Shown here in pieces: positions 15,995 through 24,736 of a stretch of 64,000 nucleotides of DNA (position 1 is its first letter; the number at the start of each line of letters is the position of its first letter). A program made the translations under genes and the position numbers. This stretch comes from Dinoroseobacter sp034111085 (GTDB lineage: Bacteria; Pseudomonadota; Alphaproteobacteria; Rhodobacterales; Rhodobacteraceae): contig JAWUXZ010000034.1 in NCBI GenBank assembly GCA_034111085.1, positions 62,001 to 126,000 of the forward strand, read 5' to 3'. Below the pieces are notes generated by a model. It made no database searches. It was not told where the DNA came from and saw nothing but the letters and a program-made list of their open reading frames with translations.

Positions 15995-17038
15995 CTACAG
16001 GTTTGCTGCGACCCGGAAGCCCTCTGGGATAGCGTCGCGTCCGTCGAGCATCAGGTCTACCATCACCTCAGCCACTTTCGGGGCCATCCCAAAGCCAATC
16101 TTGAAGCCGCCATTGGCGATGAACCGGCCCGCGTCCAGTGGATGTACGCCAAGCATCGGTGCACGGCTTTTTGCGCGCGGTCGCAGGCCTGCCCAACGCG
16201 CGATCACCGGGGCTTCTTGCAGGGAAGTGCACAGGCTTCGAGCCTTGGCGATCAGGTCTTCCAACTGCGAATCTGTGCTTTGTGCGTCGTCAAACTCCCG
16301 CTCAGAAGTTGATCCTATCGCGACGGTCCCATCACCATGCGGAATGATGTGCAGCGCGTCGAGGAACAGTTGCGGCTTGTCGCGGGCCTCAAATGCGAAC
16401 AGGGCGGCTTGGCCCTTTATGGGCACGCCTACCGATTTGCCTACGCGTTCGGACAAGGCCGTAAGTCCGGCAGCGCCCGTGGCTTCAATCACGACGCCCT
16501 GCTCGTCGGCCTCGCCAAGGATCACCTCGGCCCCGGACTGACGCAGCGCCTCCGCCAAGGCGGCGCAGGCCTGTTGCGGATGCAGTCGCGCAGACAGCGT
16601 GTCGTGGATCACAAACCCTGTTGGCGTCTCAGGCCCCCAGCCATCAAAGCGTGCGGCCTCGACAACCTCCCAATCAGCGCGCCCTTGCCAGAGGCTCTTC
16701 GCGTTCTCACCGCGCGTCTGCGCCAATTCCACCGCGCGCGCATCCGCAATCGCCTGCACCCGCCCGCTTCGCGCGTAGCCGGGATCGCGGCCCGAGGCCT
16801 CGCCAACTTGCGCCCAAAACCCGTCGGCCATCAGCAGGCTCTCCAGCTGAAACGCTTTCTTGTCGTTCCAATTCTCGGGCGTGTGCGGTGCCAAAGCGCC
16901 GACCAAGCCACCGCTTGACCCGGCGCCGATATGATCCGTCTCGATCAGCCGCACCTTCGCGCCGCGCTGCACCGCCTGCCACGCAATCGACAGCCCGAAA
17001 ATGCCGCCGCCACGCACTGTGATATCTGCGATTGCCAA
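15995..17038 (-). CDS. FAD-dependent oxidoreductase (DAO family), possible MnmC oxidase half
   Basis: Flavin amine/amino-acid oxidase of 347 residues. The Rossmann loop VRGGGIFGLSIAWQAVQRGA lies at residues 8-27. LHPQQACAALAEALRQSGAEV and the C-terminal RWAGLRPRAKSRAPMLGV fit the DAO/ThiO/MnmC-C group. The start is set at TTG 17038 because GACGAGGAA directly precedes it; an upstream start would run into the divergent mnmD gene. Head-to-head pairing with mnmD suggests it is the stand-alone counterpart of the FAD domain of bifunctional MnmC, which removes the carboxymethyl group of cmnm5(s2)U34 in tRNA. A glycine-oxidase-like role is the alternative. Confidence 0.8.
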   Translation of the reverse strand: MAIADITVRGGGIFGLSIAWQAVQRGAKVRLIETDHIGAGSSGGLVGALAPHTPENWNDKKAFQLESLLMADGFWAQVGEASGRDPGYARSGRVQAIADARAVELAQTRGENAKSLWQGRADWEVVEAARFDGWGPETPTGFVIHDTLSARLHPQQACAALAEALRQSGAEVILGEADEQGVVIEATGAAGLTALSERVGKSVGVPIKGQAALFAFEARDKPQLFLDALHIIPHGDGTVAIGSTSEREFDDAQSTDSQLEDLIAKARSLCTSLQEAPVIARWAGLRPRAKSRAPMLGVHPLDAGRFIANGGFKIGFGMAPKVAEVMVDLMLDGRDAIPEGFRVAANL

Positions 17039-17089
17039 TTCCTCGTCTCCCGCTAAGGATGCCGCTAAGTCAGGATGGGCGTAGGGTAA

Positions 17090-17776
17090 ATGACAGGTAT
17101 TGGCCAGCAAGACGGGGTGGAGTGGCAAGACGGCGTGCCCGTCGCGCGACGCTTTGACGATCCCTATTATTCGTTAGCCGATGGACTGGCTGAGACGCAG
17201 CATGTGTTTCTGGGTGCCAATGATCTGCCAGCGCGATTCTGCGACGGGTTTCATGTGGCTGAGCTGGGGTTTGGAACCGGGCTGAACCTGCTTGCAACAT
17301 GGGACGCTTGGCGGGCAAGCGGGCAGACGGGCGTGCTGCATTACACAAGTTTCGAGGCGTTCCCGCTGAGCAAAGACGAGATGTCGCGCGCGCTTGAAGC
17401 GTTTCCCGCGCTTGCCGATCTGGCCGCACGGCTGGTGGCAATGTGGGACGGGCAGGGCGGCGTCATCGATTTGGAAAACACGCTCAGCGTGACGGTGGTC
17501 GAGGGCGATGCGCGCAGCACGCTTCCCGTATGGCAGGGCCAAGCCGATGCGTGGTTCCTTGACGGTTTTTCGCCGGCTAAGAACCCTGAGCTTTGGGGCG
17601 AAGACCTGATGCAGCAGGTTGCCACGAAGACCGCGCCCGGCGGCACTTTCGCCACCTATACTGCTGCGGGCCACGTGCGGCGCGCGCTAAGCGGCGCAGG
17701 CTTTGAGGTCGCGCGCGTTCCGGGTTTTGGCCGCAAACGGCATATGAGCGTTGGACGCATGGCACCGCCGCTATGA
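17090..17776 (+). CDS. mnmD: tRNA (5-methylaminomethyl-2-thiouridine) methyltransferase, MnmD type
   Basis: SAM-dependent methyltransferase of 228 residues, equivalent to the N-terminal half of E. coli MnmC, completing mnm5(s2)U34 in tRNA. Motifs are FHVAELGFGTGLNLLATWDAW for SAM binding, ADAWFLDGFSPAKNPELWGEDL and FGRKRHMSVGRM near the C-terminus. It is encoded as a separate protein from the FAD oxidase, which lies head to head 51 bases away. Its stop overlaps the next gene start (ATGA). Confidence 0.9.
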   Translation: MTGIGQQDGVEWQDGVPVARRFDDPYYSLADGLAETQHVFLGANDLPARFCDGFHVAELGFGTGLNLLATWDAWRASGQTGVLHYTSFEAFPLSKDEMSRALEAFPALADLAARLVAMWDGQGGVIDLENTLSVTVVEGDARSTLPVWQGQADAWFLDGFSPAKNPELWGEDLMQQVATKTAPGGTFATYTAAGHVRRALSGAGFEVARVPGFGRKRHMSVGRMAPPL

Positions 17777-18651
17777 CGCAACAAAACCAACCTTGGCTCG
17801 GCATTTGGCTGATGATCGCGACGACCCTCGTGTTCGCTATGCAAGACGGTATCTCGAGTCATTTGGCCGGCGAATACAACGTGCTGATGGTCGTGATGAT
17901 CCGCTACTGGTTCTTCGGGGCATTCGTGATCGCTGTCGCGTCGCGCAGGGCAGGCGGCATCCGAGCGGTGGCTGCGACCAAGCAACCGCTGCTGCAAATC
18001 AGCCGCGCGCTTCTGCTGGTGACGGAGATCTGCATCATGGTCAGCGGGTTCGTGCTGCTGGGATTGGTCGAGTCGCACGCGGTTTTCACCTCTTACCCGC
18101 TTTTGATCGCAGCACTGTCTGGCCCACTTCTCGGCGAGGTAGTTGGCTGGCGACGTTGGGCCGCGATCGGCATCGGTTTTGTCGGTGTGATCATCATCTT
18201 GCAACCGGGCTTCGGCGTTTTCTCGCCCTACGCGCTGATCCCGTTTCTGAGCGCGTTTTTGTTTGCTCTCTACGGGCTGCTGACCCGATATGCGGCGCGC
18301 CAAGACAGTGCGGCGACGAGCTTCTTTTGGACGGGCACAGTTGGCGCTGTTGCCATCACGTTTGTGGGGGTCTGGTTCTGGGAGCCGATGACCGCAAGCG
18401 ATTGGTCATGGATGGCTGTATTGTGCGTGACCGGGGCAGGCGGGCATTACTTGTTAATCAAATGCTATGAGGTGGCGGAAGCGGGTGCTGTGCAACCTTT
18501 CGCATATCTCCAACTCGTCTGGGCCTCGATGCTCGGTGTTGTGGTGTTTGGCGAGGTGGTTGAGACAAATGTTGCGATTGGCGCTGGAATCGTCGTCTGC
18601 GCAGGTCTGTTCACGATCTGGCGCGAACGTGTGGCAAGCAAGCGCGCCTAA
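17773..18651 (+). CDS. EamA/DMT-family membrane transporter
   Basis: Drug/metabolite transporter of 292 residues with ten predicted membrane segments in two EamA repeats (about 10-140 and 153-285). It begins with WLGIWLMIATTLVFAMQDGI and carries the MVVMIRYWFF segment of the family. The second repeat begins YALIPFLSAFLFALYGLLTRYAA. It is translationally coupled to mnmD (4-base overlap) and its stop overlaps the convergent lytic transglycosylase by 4 bases. The substrate is unknown; relatives export metabolites or amino acids. Confidence 0.88.
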   Translation: MTQQNQPWLGIWLMIATTLVFAMQDGISSHLAGEYNVLMVVMIRYWFFGAFVIAVASRRAGGIRAVAATKQPLLQISRALLLVTEICIMVSGFVLLGLVESHAVFTSYPLLIAALSGPLLGEVVGWRRWAAIGIGFVGVIIILQPGFGVFSPYALIPFLSAFLFALYGLLTRYAARQDSAATSFFWTGTVGAVAITFVGVWFWEPMTASDWSWMAVLCVTGAGGHYLLIKCYEVAEAGAVQPFAYLQLVWASMLGVVVFGEVVETNVAIGAGIVVCAGLFTIWRERVASKRA

Positions 18652-20612
18652 CGCCCTTTCAGCTTGTCGATCACATCCAGCGGCAGGGGTCGTCCAGCCA
18701 GAATCATGCCGTAGACAACCCTGCTTTCGGTGACACGCATGATGTAGTTGCGGGTCTCGGTGAACGGCACATGTTCGATCCAGTCGATCACATCGACACT
18801 GTCGAGGCGCGGATCGCCAAAGCGGTTTATCCATGCGCGCGGTCGACTTGGGCCTGCGTTATAGGCTGAGGCGACGAGGGTCAGGGCAGTCCCGAAATCC
18901 TCGATCTGGCGACGGATATAGTCCGATCCAAGCCGTGCATTGTAGGCAGGGTCGCTCAGCAAGCGGTCTTGGGAAAACGCCAGGCCCATCTTGCTCGCGG
19001 TCTCTTGCCCGGTACGAGGCATCACTTGCATTAGACCCATCGCACCGGCGCCGCTGATCACCACAGGATCAAATTCGCTTTCGCGCCGCGCAATGGAGAG
19101 GGTCAGCGCGGGGTTGATCGTCAGGTTCGCGTCGGCCAGATCAGTCAGCGGATGATAGGCGCGGTGCAGGATTTCGCCCTCGCTCGCTGCCCATTTGGCA
19201 AGGCGCAGCGCGATATGCGGCTCGCGTAGATGAAGCGCGAGATCAGCAAGGCTGCCACGTTGTTGCAGATCGAGGCGTTCGGACAGATGCACCATCCAAC
19301 GCTCGGCCAGATCGCGCTGGCTTGCTTCTTGCAGCAGGAGGGCGGCCTGCAGAACGCTTGTGGCCATGAAGCCTTGGCTGCGCCAGTCTGGATAGACTTC
19401 GCGGCCGGGCAATGCTGGGTCAGTGGGCAGGCCTGCACGCTCCGCCGCAAGCTGTCCGTAGAACGCGGTCTGGTGCTGTGCGCCGCGCCTGTAGGCCTCA
19501 GTGGCGTTGGCGGATTGACCAAGCGCTTCATAGGCGCGGCCTTCCCAGTAGCCTGCGCGTCCGGCAGAAATTGGCGAAGTCACCGTCGCGCCGAAGCGTT
19601 TGAAATGCGCCAGTGCGGTTTCGGCGTCGTTCAGTTTGCGAAGGGCGATGAAGCCAGCCAGCCATTCAAGTTCCGAATAATCGCCGTAAGCCTCAGGGGT
19701 CGGCAAGTGGTGGCGCGCGGCAACGCGGTAGGCCGCCCGATCATTGTCGTCACGCATCAGGTCGCGGGCCAAATCCGCACGGCGGTCGGCCCAGTATTCC
19801 GGACGACCGAGGGACTCTAGCGACCCGGAACGCTCTTCCATCAACTCAATCGCGGACGCGAGGCGGCGTTTGTCTAGCCGCCAGCGATACCGCTCGTAGG
19901 CAAGACCCGGATCATTGGCGAGCGCACGGGGTACCGCATCAATCAACGCATTCACCCCGTTGCGGTCGGTGCGCAGAGCAATCCGCGCTTCGGCCAAAGC
20001 GCGCCATCCCGCATTGACCAAAGGCTGCATTCGGGCAGCAGCGCTGGTATTCCCGTCCCACAGGAGTTGATCGAGACGGGCTGTGTGGTGCGGCGCAATC
20101 AGATTGCGGTGCAGCGACAAAAACACCTGTTCGGTCTGCGCGCCGAGCACGAATTCGCGCCATGCTTTGACGATCAATGCGTCGGCTTCGGCCGCTCGCC
20201 CGTTGGCGCGCAACGCGTCGGCCATGCGCAGTGATCCCGTGCCTGTTTGCGGCGCATCAGGTCCAAAGAAGTTTTGCAGCTGAGACAGACTTGCGCCTTG
20301 GGGGATGGAGGCTTCACCGCGCCTGCGCATCAAAGGCAAGCCGGGCCAATCACCGTTGCGGGCAAGGAAGTTCAGATAGTCATCAAACTGTCCCCTCGGT
20401 GCGCGCAACCAGTGCCAGATTACAACGTCTCGGGCTTGTTGGTCCGGCAAAGCACGGGCCATATCCAGCGCTCGGTCCCAATCGCTGGCCCTAGCTGCGT
20501 CCAACGCAGACGTCAGCGTTTGTGCGCGCTGCGATTGTGCCTGTGCTGTGAGCGCAGGCAACGAGAGGATGCAAAGGACCAGTGCGAGGACGCGCGTCAA
20601 ACGGGGGATCAT
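18648..20612 (-). CDS. slt: Soluble lytic murein transglycosylase
   Basis: Periplasmic enzyme (654 residues) that cleaves glycan strands to 1,6-anhydro-MurNAc products. The signal peptide is about residues 1-25 (LALVLCILSLPALTAQAQS). A long alpha-helical superhelix (Slt70 U/L-like, residues 30-480) precedes the SLT catalytic domain. The catalytic glutamate is Glu511 in SIARRESEFDP, followed by GAMGLMQVMPRTGQ and VASAYNAGPSR. The gene is divergent from dapA with a 150-base gap and convergent with the EamA transporter. Confidence 0.93.
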   Translation of the reverse strand: MIPRLTRVLALVLCILSLPALTAQAQSQRAQTLTSALDAARASDWDRALDMARALPDQQARDVVIWHWLRAPRGQFDDYLNFLARNGDWPGLPLMRRRGEASIPQGASLSQLQNFFGPDAPQTGTGSLRMADALRANGRAAEADALIVKAWREFVLGAQTEQVFLSLHRNLIAPHHTARLDQLLWDGNTSAAARMQPLVNAGWRALAEARIALRTDRNGVNALIDAVPRALANDPGLAYERYRWRLDKRRLASAIELMEERSGSLESLGRPEYWADRRADLARDLMRDDNDRAAYRVAARHHLPTPEAYGDYSELEWLAGFIALRKLNDAETALAHFKRFGATVTSPISAGRAGYWEGRAYEALGQSANATEAYRRGAQHQTAFYGQLAAERAGLPTDPALPGREVYPDWRSQGFMATSVLQAALLLQEASQRDLAERWMVHLSERLDLQQRGSLADLALHLREPHIALRLAKWAASEGEILHRAYHPLTDLADANLTINPALTLSIARRESEFDPVVISGAGAMGLMQVMPRTGQETASKMGLAFSQDRLLSDPAYNARLGSDYIRRQIEDFGTALTLVASAYNAGPSRPRAWINRFGDPRLDSVDVIDWIEHVPFTETRNYIMRVTESRVVYGMILAGRPLPLDVIDKLKGR

Positions 20613-20762
20613 GGTGGTTTCCGAAATTTTGTTCTGCTGTACTCCAACTTAGGGGTAATTGCGCCGCGGGCAAATCAACATTTCCTCGACAGGCCTTGCG
20701 CGGCAGGGGCAAGGGCGGGTATCCGCCACCTGCAATGCCCTGTGACCAAAGGAGGATAAGAT

Positions 20763-21635
20763 ATGTTCAAAGGATCGATACCAGCCCTGGTCACGCCGCT
20801 TAAAGACGGCTCTGTGGACTTTGCGACGCTGGAAGCGCTTGTGGAATGGCATATCGAGCAAGGCAGCCACGGGATCGTGCCTGTCGGCACCACTGGCGAA
20901 AGCCCGACAATGACCCACAGCGAGCATGAAGCCGTGATCGAGGCCGTTGTGAAGACCGCTGCGGGTCGCGTGCCTGTCATCGCAGGGGCCGGGTCCAATA
21001 ACACTGCCGAGGGCATTGGCCTGATCCAGCATGCTGCGCGGGTTGGCGCAGATGCGGCACTCATCGTCACACCCTACTATAACAAGCCAAGCCAAGCGGG
21101 CCTGATCGCGCATTACACAGCGCTTCATGATGCGGCCGACATTCCAATCATTATCTACAACATTCCCGGACGCTCGGTCGTTGATATGTCGCCTGCGACG
21201 ATGGGCGAATTGGCAAAGCTGCCGCGCATTGTGGGCGTCAAAGACGCAACGGGCGATATCACCCGCGTCAGCCACCAGCGCATGACTTGCGGGACAGACT
21301 TCGTCCAACTGTCGGGCGAAGATGCCAGCGCGCTTGGGTTCAATGCCCATGGTGGGGTTGGCTGTATCAGCGTCACAGCGAATGTCGCGCCGAAGCTTTG
21401 CGCCGAGTTTCAAGAGGCGACGCTTGCGGGCGACTATGCCAAGGCGCTGGAGTTGCAAGACAAATTGATGCCGCTGCACATTGCGATCTTCCTTGAGCCT
21501 GGCCTTGTGGGCGCGAAATACGGGCTATCGCTGCTTGGGCGCTGCTCAGAGGAGGTGCGCTTGCCGCTCGTTGGTTTGTCGGATGGCGTTAAGCTGGCGA
21601 TCAAAGACGCGATGATCCACGCCGATCTGATCTAG
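20763..21635 (+). CDS. dapA: 4-hydroxy-tetrahydrodipicolinate synthase
   Basis: Condenses pyruvate and aspartate semialdehyde in the lysine/diaminopimelate pathway. The 290-residue TIM barrel has GTTGESPTM (residues 42-50), the catalytic Tyr in VTPYYNKPS, IYNIPGRS with Tyr132, and Schiff-base Lys160 in VGVKDATGD. A strong AAAGGAGGA site precedes the ATG. The gene supplies cell-wall diaminopimelate and sits beside a cell-wall hydrolase, though on the opposite strand. Confidence 0.96.
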   Translation: MFKGSIPALVTPLKDGSVDFATLEALVEWHIEQGSHGIVPVGTTGESPTMTHSEHEAVIEAVVKTAAGRVPVIAGAGSNNTAEGIGLIQHAARVGADAALIVTPYYNKPSQAGLIAHYTALHDAADIPIIIYNIPGRSVVDMSPATMGELAKLPRIVGVKDATGDITRVSHQRMTCGTDFVQLSGEDASALGFNAHGGVGCISVTANVAPKLCAEFQEATLAGDYAKALELQDKLMPLHIAIFLEPGLVGAKYGLSLLGRCSEEVRLPLVGLSDGVKLAIKDAMIHADLI

Positions 21636-21636
21636 C

Positions 21637-21659
21637 GCGGCTTCGGTCGCACTTTTGGA
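21637..21659 (+). terminator. Small hairpin with TTCG tetraloop after dapA
   Basis: Two bases after the dapA stop, arms GCGGC and GTCGC (one G-T pair) enclose a TTCG loop, followed by ACTTTTGGA. The stem is short, so termination strength is uncertain. smpB starts 90 bases after dapA. Confidence 0.4.
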
Positions 21660-21725
21660 TATTTTTGAAAGCAAAGAGGCGTGGGCGTTGTGGAAACGCG
21701 GTCCGCGCCTTAGGTAGCTGCGATC

Positions 21726-22202
21726 ATGGTACAGACGAAATCAGACCCAAACTACAAGATCATCGCCGAGAACCGGCGGGCGCGTCGCGAATTTGCGATC
21801 GAGGACGATCTTGAGGTCGGCGTTGTGCTCGAGGGCTCGGAGGTTAAATCCTTGCGTGCTGGCGGGTCCAACATTGCCGAAAGCTACGCAACGGTCGAGG
21901 ATGGTGAGTTGTGGTTGGTGAACGGCTATATCGCGCCATACGTGCAGGCCAAGACTTGGGGGCACGACGAGCGGCGCAGGCGCAAACTGCTGGTGTCCAA
22001 GCGTGAGTTGTCGAAGCTTTGGAATGCCACCAAGCGCGATGGTATGACCATCGTTCCGCTGGTCATGTACTTTAATCATAAGGGCTTCGTGAAGATGAAG
22101 GTCGGCATCGCCAAAGGCAAGAAGCTGGCCGATAAGCGTGCCACAGATGCCAAACGCGACTGGAACCGCCAGAAATCGCGCCTTTTGAAGCAGCAGGGTT
22201 AA
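21726..22202 (+). CDS. smpB: SsrA (tmRNA)-binding protein
   Basis: RNA-binding partner of tmRNA in trans-translation ribosome rescue; 158 residues. Landmarks are IAENRRARREFAIEDDLEVGVVLEGSEVKSLR at the N-terminal OB-fold, SYATVEDGELWLVNGYIAPY, and the basic C-terminal tail GKKLADKRATDAKRDWNRQKSR that enters the decoding centre. I saw no tmRNA gene next to it. An 85-residue Gly-rich membrane protein follows after 67 bases. Confidence 0.95.
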   Translation: MVQTKSDPNYKIIAENRRARREFAIEDDLEVGVVLEGSEVKSLRAGGSNIAESYATVEDGELWLVNGYIAPYVQAKTWGHDERRRRKLLVSKRELSKLWNATKRDGMTIVPLVMYFNHKGFVKMKVGIAKGKKLADKRATDAKRDWNRQKSRLLKQQG

Positions 22203-22269
22203 GTTTCCCCCTGCGAACTCGGGCTAACTTTGGCATAGCGTTCGATGTGTTTTGTGAAAGGGCGCGAAT

Positions 22270-22527
22270 ATGGAAAGTCTTATCATTAGCCTCGTTTCGG
22301 GCGCTGTTGGCGGCAACGTTGCGGGCGCGGTTCTCAAGCGGTTCAATCTTGGCCTGCTGGGCAATTCGCTGGCGGGCATCGTCGGTGGCGGTGTTGGCGC
22401 CCAGCTTATTGGTATGCTCGGTGGCGGTGGTCTTGACGGAATCGTCGGCTCGATTGCCTCTGGCGGGGTAGGCGGCGCGGTCGTTCTGGCTGTGGTCGGC
22501 GCAATCAAGAGCGTGCTGGCCAAGTAG
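22270..22527 (+). CDS. Small glycine-rich membrane protein
   Basis: An 85-residue protein dominated by glycine zippers: SLVSGAVGGNVAGAVLKRF, then LAGIVGGGVGAQLIGMLGGGG, then SIASGGVGGAVVLAVVGAI. About two membrane-spanning stretches with GxxxG packing are visible and the end is Lys-rich. It lies between smpB and sseA. I recognise no function; such proteins often sit in the inner membrane. Coding character is supported by consistent GC-rich third positions and isolation from other frames. Confidence 0.7.
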   Translation: MESLIISLVSGAVGGNVAGAVLKRFNLGLLGNSLAGIVGGGVGAQLIGMLGGGGLDGIVGSIASGGVGGAVVLAVVGAIKSVLAK

Positions 22528-22593
22528 GGGTTCTCTGGACAATCTCGGCCTCTGGGCGATAGTGCTTTAGAACGCACTGCCCGGAGACCGAAT

Positions 22594-23448
22594 ATGTCAG
22601 ATGACCCCAAAACACTCGTATCCACCGATTGGCTCGGGGAGCATCTGGCTGACCCGGACCTGCGCATTCTGGATGCCTCGTGGTATTTGCCAGCAATGGG
22701 ACGCGATGGGGCGGCCGAGTATCAGGCGGCTCACATTCCCGGCGCGCGCTATTTCGACATCGATGCGATCAGCGATCACCGGTCCGAGCTGCCTCATATG
22801 GCCCCGCCGGTCGAGAAATTCATCAGCCGTATGCGCAAGATGGGTGTCGGTGACGGCCATCAGGTCGTGGTCTATGACGGCGCGGGGCTGTTTTCTGCCG
22901 CGCGCGTTTGGTGGCTGTTTCGGTTGATGGGCAAGACGGATGTTGCGGTGCTCGACGGTGGTTTTGCCAAATGGCAGGCCGAGGGGCGGGCGGTTGAAGA
23001 CATGCCGCCGATGACGCGGGATCGCCATATCACTGTATCGCGGCAATCGAATTTGGTGCGGGACGTAACACAGGTGGCCGCGGCTTCCAAACTGGGTGCG
23101 CCGCAGATTGTCGATGCGCGCGGGGCGGACCGCTTTCAGGGTGATGTGCCTGAGCCGCGTGCTGGACTGCGCGCCGGACATATTCCCGGCTCACGCAATG
23201 TGCCGTTCAAGACGCTTCTGAACGCAGATGGCACGATGATATCGGTGGCGGATCAGCGCACCGTGTTTGAAGCCGCTGGCATCGATCTGACCAAGCCGGT
23301 GATCACCTCGTGCGGCTCTGGTGTGACCGCCGCTATCCTCAATCTCGCGCTAGAGCGGACCGGGCATCGCAACCACTCGCTTTATGACGGTTCATGGACC
23401 GAGTGGGGTCAGTATGATGATCTGCCGATTGCGACGGGCGAGGCCTAG
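22594..23448 (+). CDS. sseA: 3-mercaptopyruvate sulfurtransferase
   Basis: Two-domain rhodanese (284 residues) transferring sulfur from 3-mercaptopyruvate to a thiol acceptor or cyanide. The N-terminal domain is non-catalytic. The C-terminal domain has catalytic Cys240 in the loop CGSGVT, the SseA/MST form rather than the CRKGVT-type loop of thiosulfate sulfurtransferases. The rhodanese motifs DARGADRFQG and GHIPGSRNVPF are present. A GGAGA site precedes the ATG. The next gene starts at the base after its stop. Confidence 0.92.
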   Translation: MSDDPKTLVSTDWLGEHLADPDLRILDASWYLPAMGRDGAAEYQAAHIPGARYFDIDAISDHRSELPHMAPPVEKFISRMRKMGVGDGHQVVVYDGAGLFSAARVWWLFRLMGKTDVAVLDGGFAKWQAEGRAVEDMPPMTRDRHITVSRQSNLVRDVTQVAAASKLGAPQIVDARGADRFQGDVPEPRAGLRAGHIPGSRNVPFKTLLNADGTMISVADQRTVFEAAGIDLTKPVITSCGSGVTAAILNLALERTGHRNHSLYDGSWTEWGQYDDLPIATGEA

Positions 23449-24633
23449 ATGCTGAACGATCTGCCGAGTTACGCGCCCGATCCAATCATCGCATTGATGC
23501 AGACGTTCATGGCGGACGCGCGGACAGACAAGATCGACCTCGGCGTTGGCGTCTATAAGGACCCCGACGGCAAGACGCCGATCTTTCGTGCGGTCAAAGC
23601 GGCCGAGACGCGGATTTTGGAAACCCAGACCACCAAGGGATATCTGCCTTTGTCAGGTGATCCGGTGTTCCATGCTGCTGCGCGCACGCTGGTGTTTGGC
23701 GCGGATGCAGCGGTCGACCGGATTGCCACGATTGCAACGCCCGGTGGCAGCTCGGCGCTGCGACAACTGCTTGATCTTGTTGCCCTTGTGCGCCCCGGTG
23801 CAAAAGTCTGGATCAGCGATCCGACTTGGCCGAACCATGCTGGGCTTGCGGGTGCTGCGCGTCTAACCCCGGTGAATTACCGCTACTATGTTGAGAGCGC
23901 TGGCACCGTTGATTGGGACGGAATGATGGGCGATTTGGCCGGGATCGGCCCTGATGATATCGTGATCCTGCACGCCGCTGCGCATAATCCAACTGGCGCG
24001 GATTTGACGCCTGAACAATGGTCCGCGCTGGGCGATTTGTTCGAGCGCACTGGCGCGATGCCGCTCGTCGATGTCGCGTATCAAGGCTTTGCCGATGGGG
24101 TGGAGGAGGATGCGGCTGGCCTGCGCCATCTTGCGTCCCGCTTGCCGAATATGCTGGTCGCCCTGTCAGGTTCCAAAAGCTTCGGGCTTTACCGGGATAG
24201 GGCAGCGGCTGCGTTCGTGCTGTCTGAGACGGCAGCGCTGCGTGATGTGGTGCAAGGCAATCTCACGGGGCTCAACCGTCTGAACTTCGCGTTTCCGCCG
24301 GATCACGGGACCCGAGTGATGACGGAAATTTTGAATGACGCAGGCTTGCGCGCTGATTGGGAGGCCGAGCTGGCATCCATGCGCACTCGGCTTCAGGCCA
24401 ATCGCATGATGCTGGCGAAAGCGCTGCGCGAAACCTTGCAAACCGACCGCTTCGATGTCCTCGAACGGCAACGCGGTATGTTCTCGATCCTTGGGTTCGA
24501 TGACGCGCTGCTAGAGCGGCTGCGAGCAGATCATGCGCTCTATCTCGTTAAGCAGGGGCGGATCAATCTGGCGGGTCTGACGGAGGCGAACACGCCGCTT
24601 GTCGCCCGCGCGATTGCGTCTGAGCTTCGCTAG
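23449..24633 (+). CDS. tyrB: Aromatic amino acid aminotransferase (class I, AspC/TyrB group)
   Basis: PLP-dependent transaminase of 394 residues interconverting aromatic or acidic amino acids and 2-oxo acids. It begins DPIIALMQTFMADARTDKIDLGVGVYKD, the I-gamma subgroup signature. PLP contacts are Asn180 in AAHNPTGADLTPEQW, Asp208 and Tyr211 in LVDVAYQGFADG, and Schiff-base Lys243 in SGSKSFGLYRDR. TyrB versus AspC specificity is not certain from sequence; alphaproteobacterial members of this set are usually tyrosine/phenylalanine enzymes. It abuts sseA with no gap. Confidence 0.88.
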   Translation: MLNDLPSYAPDPIIALMQTFMADARTDKIDLGVGVYKDPDGKTPIFRAVKAAETRILETQTTKGYLPLSGDPVFHAAARTLVFGADAAVDRIATIATPGGSSALRQLLDLVALVRPGAKVWISDPTWPNHAGLAGAARLTPVNYRYYVESAGTVDWDGMMGDLAGIGPDDIVILHAAAHNPTGADLTPEQWSALGDLFERTGAMPLVDVAYQGFADGVEEDAAGLRHLASRLPNMLVALSGSKSFGLYRDRAAAAFVLSETAALRDVVQGNLTGLNRLNFAFPPDHGTRVMTEILNDAGLRADWEAELASMRTRLQANRMMLAKALRETLQTDRFDVLERQRGMFSILGFDDALLERLRADHALYLVKQGRINLAGLTEANTPLVARAIASELR

Positions 24634-24701
24634 AAACTTAACACCGAACGTTCAAAAGCAGAACGGCCCCGCATTGCTGCGAGACCGCTCCGTTGTTTGA
24701 A

Positions 24702-24725
24702 GCGGTGCCCTTATACGGGCACCGC
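24702..24725. terminator. Strong hairpin between convergent tyrB and amtB
   Basis: The 9-base arms GCGGTGCCC and GGGCACCGC with a 6-base loop lie in the 103-base gap between two convergent stops. There is no clean T run on either side, so it may act as a bidirectional attenuating or mRNA-stabilising hairpin rather than a textbook terminator. Confidence 0.55.
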
Positions 24726-24736
24726 AGGGAGTTTGG

